A DNA stretch of 64,000 nt from Pandoraea iniqua. Lineage in GTDB: Bacteria; Pseudomonadota; Gammaproteobacteria; Burkholderiales; Burkholderiaceae. Below the pieces are notes generated by a model that worked only from the letters and a program-made list of their open reading frames with translations, was not told the origin of the DNA and did not search any database. Of the stretch, positions 34,626-44,134 are shown one piece after another (the stretch's first letter is position 1; each line of letters starts with the position of its first letter). The stretch lies in assembly GCF_902459685.1 (NCBI RefSeq), contig NZ_CABPSF010000006.1:186001-250000 (forward strand). Direction: 5' to 3'. The position numbers and the translations under genes were made by a program.

Positions 34626-35651
34626 ATGTTTGCCGACCTTGCTCATCATGCTTATGGCTGCGATCAGGCGGGTTTGATCTACGGCTATCACTTCACCGAG
34701 GGCGCGTCGCCGGCGCCGATCGATTCCGGTGAGGCGCTGGCGTGGCTGGCGAAGCTTGCGCGCGGCGAGCACGCCGACGGGTTCTTGTGGCTGCATTTCA
34801 ACTTCGCACATGCGGCGTGTGAGAAGTGGCTGCAACAACACATGAGCCTGCCGGAGGAGTTCTTCGACGCGCTGACCGAAGGCTCGCGCTCGACACGCAT
34901 CGAACATTCCGACGACTGGTTGCTGGCCGTGATCAACGACGTGATCTTCGCGTTCGACATTGCGCAGTCCGAAATTTCCACCTTGCGGGTGGCGGCCAAT
35001 GCGCGGCTGCTGGTGACCGGGCGGGTCAAGCCGTTGCGATCGATCGACAAGCTGCGCGCGTCGGTCAAGCGCGGCGAGGCGTTTCGTTCGCCGTTGGCGT
35101 TGCTGGTGCACTTGCTGCGCGATCAGGCGGATGTGCTGGAGCGCATCGTGCGCGAGACCAGCCGCCGTGTGGACACCGTGGAAGACCGGTTGTTGCAGCA
35201 GCGCATCGAGAGCAACCGGGCCGATCTGGGTTCGCTGCGGCGGGTGCTGGTGCGGCTGCAACGCTTGCTGGCACCCGAGCCGGCGGCGCTCTTCCGATTG
35301 TTGAGCCGCCCGCCGGTGTGGGGGCATGCCGAAGACGTGCAGGAATTCCGTCAGGCGACGGAAGAGTTTGCGGTGGTGCTCAACGACTTGTCGGCGCTGC
35401 TCGAGCGCATCAAGTTGTTGCAGGAAGAAATTGCGGCGATGGTCAGCGAGCGCACGGACCGTACGATTTACACGCTGACGGTCGTGACGGTGCTGGCATT
35501 GCCGATCAACATCGTGGCGGGCTTTTTCGGTATGAACGTCGGCGGCATTCCGCTGGCCGAGCATCCGCATGGGTTCTGGGTACTGGTCGCTATCGTCGCG
35601 ACCGGCACGGCGGCCGCCGGCTGGTGGGCATTCCGGCGCCGGCCGGAGTGA
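34626..35651 (+). CDS. CorA/ZntB-type divalent metal transporter
   Basis: 341-residue membrane protein of the CorA superfamily. A large cytoplasmic N-terminal domain is followed by a long helix and two C-terminal membrane segments. The signature GMN is present in AGFFGMNVGGIPLAEHPHGF. The ion could be Mg, Co or Zn; ZntB-type Zn transport is plausible because the start (MFADLAHHAYGCDQAGLIYG) and the EHSDDWLLAVINDV region resemble ZntB more than CorA. The ATG at 34626 is preferred over 34533, which would add an unconserved Arg/Pro-rich stretch. Confidence 0.88.
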   Translation: MFADLAHHAYGCDQAGLIYGYHFTEGASPAPIDSGEALAWLAKLARGEHADGFLWLHFNFAHAACEKWLQQHMSLPEEFFDALTEGSRSTRIEHSDDWLLAVINDVIFAFDIAQSEISTLRVAANARLLVTGRVKPLRSIDKLRASVKRGEAFRSPLALLVHLLRDQADVLERIVRETSRRVDTVEDRLLQQRIESNRADLGSLRRVLVRLQRLLAPEPAALFRLLSRPPVWGHAEDVQEFRQATEEFAVVLNDLSALLERIKLLQEEIAAMVSERTDRTIYTLTVVTVLALPINIVAGFFGMNVGGIPLAEHPHGFWVLVAIVATGTAAAGWWAFRRRPE

Positions 35652-35696
35652 GGTGCTACGCGTCGAATGTTCGTGAAATCGAGCATTACGGCGATT

Positions 35697-35789
35697 ATGC
35701 TCGATTTTACGAGCATCAATAATCTTGCCTTTTCCGAATTTGATCGTAAAATCAAACATTAACGCGTTAATGCTCGATTTTACGATCAT
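35697..35789. promoter_or_regulatory. Operator array of hipBA
   Basis: ATGCTCGATTTTACGAGCAT (35697-35716) and a near copy ending in GATCAT (35770-35789) flank the promoter. GATCGTAAAATC (35742-35753) and GATTTTACGATC (35776-35787) form a perfect 12-bp inverted repeat around the 16-bp palindrome CATTAACGCGTTAATG (35757-35772), about 46 bp in all. It ends on the base before the hipB ATG. Layout fits antitoxin autorepression. Confidence 0.7.
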
Positions 35790-36129
35790 GAAAATATCCC
35801 AAAGCGAATCGATATCCTCGGCATTGCAGGCCGAAGCTGCGCGTCTTGGCCAACTCCTTGCCAGACTGCGCAAGGCGCGCCAGCTCAAGCAGACTGATGT
35901 GGCGGCACGTGCCGGGCTTTCGCGTAACACCATCTATCGCATCGAGCACGGTGACCCGGGTCTCGCGTTTGGGCAGATCCTGCGCTATCTGGACGCCGTC
36001 GCTCCCGGCGCAACGCTCCAGGATCTATATGCTGAATCGGATCCCGCCTTGGCTGCATTGAAGCTGCGGGAGCAAACCCAGCGGGTGCGCGATTTGACGA
36101 GTGCCGATCTCGAAGCCCTCGACTTCTGA
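35788..36129 (+). CDS. hipB: HipB-type antitoxin, XRE-family regulator
   Basis: 113-residue helix-turn-helix protein. The HTH runs LGQLLARLRKARQLKQTDVA then ARAGLSRNTIYRIEHGDPG. Predicted to neutralise HipA and repress its own operon. The ATG at 35788 starts MKISQSESISS; it has no ribosome binding site and lies inside the operator, so the message may be leaderless. Upstream in-frame ATGs (35725, 35770) fall within operator DNA. 59 bp before hipA. Confidence 0.85.
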   Translation: MKISQSESISSALQAEAARLGQLLARLRKARQLKQTDVAARAGLSRNTIYRIEHGDPGLAFGQILRYLDAVAPGATLQDLYAESDPALAALKLREQTQRVRDLTSADLEALDF

Positions 36130-36188
36130 GCGAAGGCCGAAATCCCCCGCTGCTTCAGTGACTTCTTTCTTATCTTGGAGTGCGAACA

Positions 36189-37535
36189 ATGGCAGAGGCC
36201 ACGACCCGGCTCACCGTTTTTGCGCATTTGGTGCAGGGCTGGGCACCTTGCGGCCAACTGGATCTCACGGAATCTGGGGCTACGTTGATGGCGTCAGCGT
36301 TTGCGTATGGTCTGAAATACCTGCGTCGCAAAGACGCCATTGAAGTCGATCCAGTGAGTCTTGGTATTCGCCAACGCGAGAGCGTTGAAGCCAGACGCTT
36401 ATTTCCCCACAACCAGTTGACGGCATTCGGTGGCATTCGCGACGCCGCGCCCGATGCGTGGGGGCGGCGTGTGATCGAGGCGAAACTCAAGGTGCCGGCC
36501 AACAGTCTTCCTGAGTCGGCCTATCTGCTTCACGCGGGAAGTGAGCGTGTCGGTGCGCTCGATGTGCGAAGCGGACTCGACGATGCCCCATCGGCAGGTG
36601 TGACCGGCGTGAAATCGCTGGCTTATCTGGTGGAAGCGGCCGATCGGATCGAAGCGGGGCTGCCGGTGCCGGCCCATCTGGACGCCATCTTCGTCGACGG
36701 TTCTGCACTCGGCGGTGCACGACCCAAAGCTTCCGTACGCGACGAGGCGGGGGTGCTGTGGCTCGCCAAATTTCCCAGTCGGACCGATCCGTTCAATGTG
36801 CCGACGCTGGAGTGCGCGACATTACAACTGGCCGCGCGTGCCGGCTTGACGGTGCCGTCGGTTCACGTGCGCAAGCTGGGCGAGCGTCAGGTGATGCTGA
36901 TCCGTCGTTTCGACCGATTCTGGACGACCCCCGATGAAGCAACCCGCGCCGACGCGGCGACTTCATCGGTCGGACCCGAGAGAGGATATGTCGAACGTCG
37001 CATACCGTTTGTGAGCGGGTTGACGTTCGTCGGATGCGACGAAAGCGAATCGCACACGAAGTCGTACGCCGACCTTGCCGATGCCGTGCGCCGTTATTGC
37101 CATACGAGCGTCATCCGACAGGACAACGCCGAATTGTTCAAGCGGATGATCTACAACATCTTTGTCAGCAACGACGACGACCATCTGCGCAATCATGGAT
37201 TCGTCTGGGACGCCCACCTTGGTGGTTGGCGCCTCAGCCCGCTCTACGATGTCATGCCGCGAAGCAGTGGCGCGCAAGAGCGCGTCTTACACCTCGGTGT
37301 GGGGCCACAGGGACGTTTGGCCACGCTGGACAATGCATTGGATTCCCACGAGCGCTTTACGTTGTCGCGCCGCGTAGCGTCGCAACTAATCGACGACGTC
37401 TGGCGCGTTGTTCGCGAGTGGCGTGTGTTCTTCGACGAGTTCTCGGTCAGTGCTGCCGACATCGAGCGCATCGCCCCGGCGTTTCGCCATATCGACGACA
37501 TTTCCAGTGCTGCCCTACGTAAGCAATTGGCCTGA
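36189..37535 (+). CDS. hipA: HipA-type serine/threonine kinase toxin
   Basis: 448 residues. HipA kinases inactivate targets such as glutamyl-tRNA synthetase by phosphorylation and cause growth arrest; the target here is unknown. N-terminal HipA domain (FAYGLKYLRRKDAIEVDPVS), Gly-rich P-loop-like ALGGARPKASV, ATP-site Lys in LWLAKFPS, catalytic loop FVSNDDDHLRNHGF, and metal-binding LSPLYDVMPR. All key residues are present, so it looks active. The ATG at 36189 has GGAG 8 nt upstream. Convergent with the heptosyltransferase-like gene. Confidence 0.9.
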   Translation: MAEATTRLTVFAHLVQGWAPCGQLDLTESGATLMASAFAYGLKYLRRKDAIEVDPVSLGIRQRESVEARRLFPHNQLTAFGGIRDAAPDAWGRRVIEAKLKVPANSLPESAYLLHAGSERVGALDVRSGLDDAPSAGVTGVKSLAYLVEAADRIEAGLPVPAHLDAIFVDGSALGGARPKASVRDEAGVLWLAKFPSRTDPFNVPTLECATLQLAARAGLTVPSVHVRKLGERQVMLIRRFDRFWTTPDEATRADAATSSVGPERGYVERRIPFVSGLTFVGCDESESHTKSYADLADAVRRYCHTSVIRQDNAELFKRMIYNIFVSNDDDHLRNHGFVWDAHLGGWRLSPLYDVMPRSSGAQERVLHLGVGPQGRLATLDNALDSHERFTLSRRVASQLIDDVWRVVREWRVFFDEFSVSAADIERIAPAFRHIDDISSAALRKQLA

Positions 37536-37559
37536 AACCAGCGCCGGGCGGCTGCCGCC

Positions 37560-38783
37560 CTATCGCGCACTCGTTGCCGCTGCGGCAATCCCCGGTATCC
37601 GATCCACCGCCGCCAGCACTTGTTCTGGCGTGATCTCGCGAGTGCATTCGAAGGCGCGTGATGTCCCGTGATGGCGCGGGCACCAGTGGAAGTCATCGTG
37701 CCGGTAGCGTAGCGCGGGATCGTGCCAGCAGCCGGTGCAGACGTTCTCCGCAATCACGCGATAGGGCGTGGCGAACTCGTTGTGCGGCAGCGTGAAGCCG
37801 GACACCAGCACCGTCGGTGTGCCTGCCGTCCACGCCAGCCACGACAGGCCGCTCGATAGCCCAATGAATGCGCTCGCATGCATCAGCCACCGTGCGCGCT
37901 CCGTGAGCGGCAGATCGCCGGTCGCATCTTCCGCACCCTCGGGAATGGCCTGCCAGAAGTCGCCCTTGCCATGACGCGGCTTCTGATCGATGCAGATCAC
38001 CCGAAGCCCTCGCGCGCGCAAGCCCGCGACCACCGTCTCCCAGCCGTCCGCCCGATTCCAGTATTTGCACTGCGCCGTACTTTGCACGGCGATGCACACG
38101 TATGGCGCCGCCAACGGACGCGACGTGTCCGGTAGGCCAAGACGTGCAGGCGCTTCCGTGTCATCCACGCCCAGAATATGTGCCGCCGTCCGGTGCAGCC
38201 CCGTCTCGCGAAAATCGCGCGGTTGCTGCGTCAGTTCGCCGTCGTCGAAGAAGAGTCCAATGTTGTACGTCGCGTAGTACTTGCGGCGCTCGACATTCTC
38301 TTGCGCGACGAATTCCACTTCGGGATACGTGTCGCGAAACAACGAAGCGACGGCGGGGCTCACCACACACGCCAGACGGCAGCCATGTTCCCGGGCGAAA
38401 CGCAGGGCATACGGCAGCCAGCCCAGTACGTCGCCGAGGGCGGCCACGGCGAACTGGACGAGCACGTCCTGATCGCGGGCGTCGTAACGATGCTCGAACA
38501 CGACGACGTCGTTGAGCCAGATGGTGATGCCGTGCGGCACGTAGTACTTTGCGGGGCTGCGCACGACCCCCGACGACAACGCGGTTTCGATGAGCGTGGC
38601 ATCGTCGCGCGTGTCGAAGATTCGCACGCGCCACGGCAACGGTTGCCCGAAGTCGGGGATAACTACCCGCGCCCCGTCGTTGAAGTCGAAACGCAACCCT
38701 GCCGGGCCGACTTGCGTCGGCAGCAGGGCGGGGGCGAGAAATATTTGGTTCGGTGACTGGGCGAAGGGGGCGGCATCATTCAT
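37560..38783 (-). CDS. Autotransporter heptosyltransferase-like protein (TibC/BAHT family)
   Basis: 407-residue glycosyltransferase that, in its family, transfers ADP-heptose to serines of AIDA/TibA-type autotransporters in the cytoplasm. GT9-like Rossmann features appear in YVCIAVQSTAQCKYWNRADG and IGLSSGLSWLAWTAGTPTVL. The C-terminal Cys set ENVCTGCWHD, FHWCPRHHG and AFECTREI matches the four-cysteine metal finger of TibC. No autotransporter or heptose synthesis gene lies in the window, so the substrate must be elsewhere. ATG with AAGG 7 nt upstream. Confidence 0.82.
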   Translation of the reverse strand: MNDAAPFAQSPNQIFLAPALLPTQVGPAGLRFDFNDGARVVIPDFGQPLPWRVRIFDTRDDATLIETALSSGVVRSPAKYYVPHGITIWLNDVVVFEHRYDARDQDVLVQFAVAALGDVLGWLPYALRFAREHGCRLACVVSPAVASLFRDTYPEVEFVAQENVERRKYYATYNIGLFFDDGELTQQPRDFRETGLHRTAAHILGVDDTEAPARLGLPDTSRPLAAPYVCIAVQSTAQCKYWNRADGWETVVAGLRARGLRVICIDQKPRHGKGDFWQAIPEGAEDATGDLPLTERARWLMHASAFIGLSSGLSWLAWTAGTPTVLVSGFTLPHNEFATPYRVIAENVCTGCWHDPALRYRHDDFHWCPRHHGTSRAFECTREITPEQVLAAVDRIPGIAAAATSAR

Positions 38784-38929
38784 GCCGTTACCTTACGTCT
38801 GACGGTCGAATCGCAATCGACGAACAAACGTGCCAAAAGGCGGTTATTTCGCGAATTTGCCGGGTTTTTCGACGGAAAACCCTTTCCACGCCTTACTGCG
38901 GCTTTCCACGGCTTATTGCAGCGCCACGC

Positions 38930-39949
38930 TCACACCGATCCCGTCATGGCCTGATACTGAGCCCGCAGGGCTTGCGTAAACCGCTGATGGGTCTCGCGCG
39001 GGTTTTCACGGCGGGTGAACATCGCCACGGGCGGCAACGTCCACGTGAGCGACCACGGCACCACCGCTACGCCGGCAACGCGTACCAGTTCCTCGGCGAT
39101 GTCGGCCGGCAACAGCGACACGGCGCGCTCGCTGCTGGCGAGCAACTCACCCGTCAGGCGCGACGAAAAGCTCTCCACGACAGGCACGGGGGGCACCACG
39201 CCAGCATGCAGGAACAAGTCGGCCAATTGATCGCGCATCGGCGTATTGGGGGCGCCCATGACCCAATCCAGCTCGGCGAGTTGCGCCCAAACCGGGGCGC
39301 TGCGGCCCAGCCGGGCGGCCAACCGGCGGCTGGCAACAACGCGGGGCATCTGGTGCATCAGCACCTCGAATTGCACCTGCGTCAGGTCGACACTGGCGGC
39401 GGCGCGCCCGATCACCACGTCCAGCGTGTGATCGCGCAACTGCGCCATGAGCGCTTCGCTCGTGCCTTCGTGCAGCGTGACGGTGAGCCGTTGCGGCATC
39501 TGCGCGAGCGTCTGCTGAATGGCGGCAGCGAGCGTCTTGCCTGAAATATACGGAATCACGCCCACATGCAGGCGTGCCGCATGCCCGGCCATCACAGCCT
39601 CGATGTCGCGCGTTAGATGGTCGAGATCGTGGACCATCGCCTGCGCCCGGGCGAGCACCACTTCGCCGAGCGGCGTGGGCGTCATGCCGCGTGGGGTGCG
39701 GTCGAACAGCGGGCCGCCAAGCATGCTTTCCAGCTCGGCGAGCGCGCTGGTCACGGCCGGCTGGCTCGTCGCCATGTGCTCGGCCACGCGCGTGAGCGAG
39801 CCATGCTGCTGAATCTGCAACAACAGCACCAGATGGCGCATCTTGAGCCGCGTGGTCAGACGCCGCACCACCTCGCCCGTATCGAAAGGCACCACTCCTA
39901 CCCCCTGAATCCCCAAATCCTGCGAGCGTCCCGCCGTCCGGATATCCAC
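38930..39949 (-). CDS. LysR-family transcriptional regulator
   Basis: DNA-binding regulator, up to 339 residues. The HTH is LLLQIQQHGSLTRVAEHMAT then SQPAVTSALAELESMLGGPL, followed by a LysR substrate domain (LHVGVIPYISGKTLAAAIQQ). The N-terminus is uncertain: the GTG at 39949 adds about 20 residues before the usual start region, and a GTG near codon 20 with upstream AGGAG is an alternative. Divergent from maeB across about 190 bp, so it may control maeB and itself; effector unknown. Confidence 0.88.
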   Translation of the reverse strand: MDIRTAGRSQDLGIQGVGVVPFDTGEVVRRLTTRLKMRHLVLLLQIQQHGSLTRVAEHMATSQPAVTSALAELESMLGGPLFDRTPRGMTPTPLGEVVLARAQAMVHDLDHLTRDIEAVMAGHAARLHVGVIPYISGKTLAAAIQQTLAQMPQRLTVTLHEGTSEALMAQLRDHTLDVVIGRAAASVDLTQVQFEVLMHQMPRVVASRRLAARLGRSAPVWAQLAELDWVMGAPNTPMRDQLADLFLHAGVVPPVPVVESFSSRLTGELLASSERAVSLLPADIAEELVRVAGVAVVPWSLTWTLPPVAMFTRRENPRETHQRFTQALRAQYQAMTGSV

Positions 39950-40138
39950 GGCATCCCCGGCACAGCAGGGAAAGTACGCTCATAACGAAAATATGATGGC
40001 CCCATAGTAATTCAGAATCGCCTCGCAATAGCGGCTGCCTAGAATGGCTTCGCAATCAGGTGCGCCGGGCGGCAACCGTCTCGAAGAACGGCCGGGCGGT
40101 GCACGAGAGAGATGACATCCAACGAGGACGACACGCCC

Positions 40139-42427
40139 ATGAGCAACAACAACGATCACCAGGCAGCCCTGGAATATCACCAGTTCCCCACTCCGGGCAA
40201 GATCTCCGTGACGGCCAGCAAGCCGCTCGTCACGCAGCGTGACCTGGCGCTCGCCTACACCCCGGGCGTTGCCATCCCGTGTCAGGAAATTGCTGCCGAC
40301 CCCGCCAAGGCGTTCAACTACACCGCGCGCGGCAACCTCGTGGGCGTGATCACCAACGGCTCCGCCGTGCTGGGTCTGGGCAACATCGGCGCACTCGCCT
40401 CCAAGCCGGTGATGGAAGGCAAGGCCGTCCTCTTCAAGAAATTCGCCGGTATCGACGTCTTCGACATCGAAATCACCGAAAGCGACCCCGACAAGCTCGT
40501 CGAGATCATTGCCAGCCTCGAAGCCACCTTCGGCGGCATCAACCTCGAAGACATCAAAGCCCCCGAGTGCTTCACCGTCGAGCGCAAGCTGCGCGAACGC
40601 ATGAAGATTCCGGTCTTCCACGACGATCAGCACGGCACCGCCATTACTGTGTCGGCCGCGTTCATCAACGGCCTGAAGGTCGTGGGCAAAGACATCAAGG
40701 AAGTGAAGGTCGTGACCTCGGGCGCCGGTGCGGCTGCCTTGGCATGTCTGGACCTGATGGTCGACCTCGGCCTGCCCATCGAGAACGTGTGGGCCACCGA
40801 CATCGACGGCGTCGTCTACGAAGGCCGCGCGGTCGGCATGGACCCGGACAAGGCCCGCTTCGCGCAAAAGACCGACAAGCGCACGCTGGCCGAAGTGATC
40901 GACGGTGCCGACGTGTTCCTCGGCCTGTCGGCCGGTGGCGTGCTCAAGCCGGAAATGTTGAAGACCATGGGTCCGCGCCCGCTGATTCTCGCGCTCGCCA
41001 ACCCGACGCCGGAAATCTTCCCGGAAGACGCCCGCGCTGCCCGCGACGACGTGGTGCTCGCCACCGGCCGTTCGGACTTCCCGAATCAGGTCAACAACGT
41101 TCTGTGCTTCCCGTACATCTTCCGTGGTGCGCTCGACGTGGGCGCGACCACCATCACGCGCAACATGGAAATTGCGGCGGTCAACGCGATTGCCGGGCTG
41201 GCGCAGGAAGAACCGAACGATTCCGTGGCGACCGCCTACGGCGCCTATGACCTCTCGTTCGGCCCGGAATACCTGATTCCGAAGCCGTTCGACTCGCGCC
41301 TGATCGTGCGTATCGCCCCGGCCGTGGCCCGTGCCGCCATGGAAGACGGTGTGGCAACGCGCCCGATCGCCGACTTCGACGCCTACGCCGACCAGTTGCA
41401 ACAGTTCGTGTACCACTCGGGCGCGTTCATGAAGCCGATCTTCTCGGCGGCCAAGCAACTCGTGCGCGACGGCGGCAAGGCCCGCATCGTGTTCGCGGAA
41501 GGGGAAGAAGAACGCGTGCTGCGCGCCGTTCAGGTGATCGTCGACGAGAAGCTGGCCCGCCCGATTCTGGTCGGCCGCCCGGAAGTGCTGCTCGCCCGTA
41601 TCGAGAAGTTTGGTCTGCGCCTGCGTCTGGGCGAAGACGTCGAAGTGACCAACCCGTACTACGACGAACGCTTCCACCAGTACTGGACCAGCTACTGGGA
41701 ACTGCGCTGCCGCGACGGCATTACGAAGGAAATGGCGCGCGTGGAAATGCGCCGCCGTCTCACGCTGATCGGCGCGATGATGGTGCGTCTGGGTGATGCC
41801 GACGGCATGATTTGCGGCACCGTGGGCGCGTATCACGACCACTTGCGCTTCGTCGATGAAGTGATCGGCAAGCAAGCCGGCGCGAATACCTACGCCGCGA
41901 TGAACATCCTGCTGCTCGACAAGCGCACCGTGGCGCTCGTGGATACGCACGTCAACGACGATCCGACGGCCGAACAAATCGCCGAATTCACGATCGCCGC
42001 TGCTAAGCAGATGTCGTGGCTGAACCTCAACCCGAAGGTCGCGCTGCTCTCGCGTTCGAACTTCGGCTCGGGGAGTGCCGCCTCGGGCACCAAGATGCGC
42101 CGCGTGCTGGATCTGGTGTCGGCACAGGCGCCCGATCTGGAAATCGACGGCGAAATGCACGGCGATTGCGCACTCGACGAAGGCCTGCGCAGCCGCATCC
42201 TGCCGCATTCGCGTCTGAAGGGTGCCGCCAACCTGCTGGTGTGCCCGAACGTGGACTCGGGCAACATCGCCTACAACCTGCTCAAGACGGGCGCGGGCAG
42301 CAATGTCGCCGTGGGTCCGTTCCTGCTGGGTGTGGGCGCACCGGTCAACGTGCTGACTTCGAGCTCGACCGTGCGACGCATCATCAACATGACGGCGCTC
42401 ACGGTTATCCAGGCCAATCGTGACTGA
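40139..42427 (+). CDS. maeB: NADP-dependent malic enzyme with phosphotransacetylase-like domain
   Basis: Decarboxylates malate to pyruvate, yielding NADPH. The hybrid MaeB is 762 residues from this start. The N-terminal malic enzyme domain includes [36 protein letters not shown] and the NADP loop [16 protein letters not shown]. From about residue 430 a PTA-like domain follows ([39 protein letters not shown]), usually regulatory and lacking transacetylase activity. An ATG at 40112 adds nine residues and cannot be excluded; MSNNNDHQ is closer to family N-termini. Its last 23 nt overlap the facing permease frame. Confidence 0.94.
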   Translation: MSNNNDHQAALEYHQFPTPGKISVTASKPLVTQRDLALAYTPGVAIPCQEIAADPAKAFNYTARGNLVGVITNGSAVLGLGNIGALASKPVMEGKAVLFKKFAGIDVFDIEITESDPDKLVEIIASLEATFGGINLEDIKAPECFTVERKLRERMKIPVFHDDQHGTAITVSAAFINGLKVVGKDIKEVKVVTSGAGAAALACLDLMVDLGLPIENVWATDIDGVVYEGRAVGMDPDKARFAQKTDKRTLAEVIDGADVFLGLSAGGVLKPEMLKTMGPRPLILALANPTPEIFPEDARAARDDVVLATGRSDFPNQVNNVLCFPYIFRGALDVGATTITRNMEIAAVNAIAGLAQEEPNDSVATAYGAYDLSFGPEYLIPKPFDSRLIVRIAPAVARAAMEDGVATRPIADFDAYADQLQQFVYHSGAFMKPIFSAAKQLVRDGGKARIVFAEGEEERVLRAVQVIVDEKLARPILVGRPEVLLARIEKFGLRLRLGEDVEVTNPYYDERFHQYWTSYWELRCRDGITKEMARVEMRRRLTLIGAMMVRLGDADGMICGTVGAYHDHLRFVDEVIGKQAGANTYAAMNILLLDKRTVALVDTHVNDDPTAEQIAEFTIAAAKQMSWLNLNPKVALLSRSNFGSGSAASGTKMRRVLDLVSAQAPDLEIDGEMHGDCALDEGLRSRILPHSRLKGAANLLVCPNVDSGNIAYNLLKTGAGSNVAVGPFLLGVGAPVNVLTSSSTVRRIINMTALTVIQANRD

Positions 42428-43295
42428 AGTCGACGCGGCGCCCGTTCGCCGGGGGTAATTCAGCGGCATTACCCGATGCCCCTGCCCCAGATGCCCCCGG
42501 CACCGCAGAAACGCTAGTTGTCCGCCAACGCCCCGGCAAGCTGATCCAACGCATCGTCCTGATGCGTTGCCAGCCGCGCCGGGGCGTTGACGTTGGGTCG
42601 GCTCGTCCGCTATCCCGCGTCGGCGCCGATTGACTGAACGCCTTCCCGCAAAGCCATTCCAGCGCGCTGCACATCACGAAGTAAATCAGCGCGACAAAGG
42701 CAAACACTTCCGCCGGATACACCATCAACCGGCTGTTGACCTGCGTCGCCAGAAACGACAGCTCGGCCACCCCGACGATGTAGGCGAGCGAGGTGTCTTT
42801 CACGAGCGAAATCCACTGATTCACGAACGACGGCGCCATCATGCGCAGCGCCTGCGGCAGCACCACGTGCCGCAGCGTCTGCACGCGCGTGAGGCCGAGC
42901 GACATGCCGGCTTGCCACTGTGCCGTGCCCACACCGCGAATACCGGCGTAGACCGTATGCGAGAGATACGCCCCGCCGATGAGCGAGAGCGCACAGGCGA
43001 CGGTGGCGAGTCCGGGCACATCCACGCCGAAGAGAATCGGAAGCAGGAAATACGTCCAGAAGATCAGCATCAGCACGGGAATCGCGCGGAAAAAGCCGAT
43101 GACCAGCGTGAGCAGCCAGCGCGTCGGTCCGGTGAGCATCGCCAGCGCAATGCCTCCCGCAAGACCGAGCAGGCCCGACGCCACTGCGCTCGTACTGGCG
43201 AGCACCAGCGTGAGCGCGGCGCCCGCGAGCGGACCGTCGGGAAAGGTGCCCCACAGCAAGTAGGGCAAGTTATCGATAACGGCGGAGAAATTCAT
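42405..43295 (-). CDS. Polar amino acid ABC transporter permease, C-terminally extended
   Basis: HisM/GlnP-type permease of 296 residues. Membrane segments and the EAA loop GMSLGLTRVQTLRHVVLPQA are normal up to residue about 220, where family members end. The last 75 residues (QSAPTRDSGRADPTSTPRRG onward) are hydrophilic and unlike the family. They overlap the 3' end of maeB. A neighbouring frame has a stop at 42610 that would end the protein at the usual length, so a small frameshift is suspected. Pairs with the upstream permease; no ATPase gene is in the cluster. Confidence 0.85.
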   Translation of the reverse strand: MNFSAVIDNLPYLLWGTFPDGPLAGAALTLVLASTSAVASGLLGLAGGIALAMLTGPTRWLLTLVIGFFRAIPVLMLIFWTYFLLPILFGVDVPGLATVACALSLIGGAYLSHTVYAGIRGVGTAQWQAGMSLGLTRVQTLRHVVLPQALRMMAPSFVNQWISLVKDTSLAYIVGVAELSFLATQVNSRLMVYPAEVFAFVALIYFVMCSALEWLCGKAFSQSAPTRDSGRADPTSTPRRGWQRIRTMRWISLPGRWRTTSVSAVPGASGAGASGNAAELPPANGRRVDFSHDWPG

Positions 43296-43297
43296 GA

Positions 43298-44056
43298 TCA
43301 GCGCGAAGGAGCCGCCGCATGGCGGTGCGTGGTCGCGAGGCTGACCGCTTCGATCAGGGCAATCGCGCCAACGTAGAGCAGGGTGGCAATGCCGAACGCC
43401 TGAAACGTTTTGAACGTCTCGGTCTCGACCTGACGCGACGCATACGACAGCTCGGCGAGTCCGATAGCCATCGTGAGCGACGAGTTCTTCACCACATTCA
43501 TGTACTGGCCGAACAGCGGCGGCAGCGCAATACGCACGGCCTGCGGCAACACCACGTGCCGGAACACGGCATAGCGGCTCAGCCCGAGCGCGGCGGCCGC
43601 GTGCGTCTGACCGGCAGGCACGCCGCGCAACCCGGCGCGAATTTCTTCGCCGATGAAGGCGGTGGTGTAAAGCGTGAGGCCGACGAAGCCGGCAAGCGTC
43701 TCAAGCGCGGGCCACCGAATGTCGAACAGCACCAGATGCCGCGCGTGGGGCTGCGAGAGCCACGCCACAACACCCGCAGGTAACAGCGCAGCCACGCCGA
43801 AGTACCAGAAGAACAGCTGCACCAGCAGCGGCGTGTTGCGCATGAGTGCGACAAATGCTGCCGCAGGGCGTGAAAACAGCGCGCTGCGCGAGTTGCGCGC
43901 CAGCGCGAGCCCGAAGCCGAGCCATGTGGCGGCGGCGCTCACCACGGCGGCCAACGCGACGGTGACGACGAAGCCGTGCAGCAGCCAACTGAGGTATTTC
44001 GGGGCGAGCCAATCGATCATGACAAGGGATGTCCAAGCAAAAACGCCGGGGCACAT
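43298..44056 (-). CDS. Polar amino acid ABC transporter permease
   Basis: 252-residue inner-membrane permease. It has MRNTPLLVQLFFWYFG, typical of the HisQ/GlnP family, and the EAA loop AAALGLSRYAVFRHVVLPQA. Two starts are possible: ATG 44056 with AGGAGG 10 nt upstream, or ATG 44020 (MIDWLAPKYL), which lacks a ribosome binding site but resembles family N-termini. It lies 2 bp upstream of the second permease. Confidence 0.9.
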   Translation of the reverse strand: MCPGVFAWTSLVMIDWLAPKYLSWLLHGFVVTVALAAVVSAAATWLGFGLALARNSRSALFSRPAAAFVALMRNTPLLVQLFFWYFGVAALLPAGVVAWLSQPHARHLVLFDIRWPALETLAGFVGLTLYTTAFIGEEIRAGLRGVPAGQTHAAAALGLSRYAVFRHVVLPQAVRIALPPLFGQYMNVVKNSSLTMAIGLAELSYASRQVETETFKTFQAFGIATLLYVGAIALIEAVSLATTHRHAAAPSR

Positions 44057-44080
44057 GAGGACGCATCCTCCTGTACCCCG
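44046..44080 (-). promoter_or_regulatory. Hairpin over ribosome binding site of the first permease
   Basis: Nested inverted repeats CCGGGG/CCCCGG and GAGGA/TCCTC enclose both AGGAGG and the ATG at 44056. It could mask initiation and reduce permease synthesis relative to the binding protein, or protect the upstream message. Confidence 0.5.
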
Positions 44081-44134
44081 GCTGGCGGGCGGGTCACTGC
44101 GGGGTCACCGCCGGTATTGCTGGCGGTACCAGAC

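Noticed and set aside
39980..42469. 829-codon minus-strand open frame opposite maeB
   Set aside because: Antisense shadow of a strongly biased gene; no motifs, composition dominated by His, Arg, Asp and Val.
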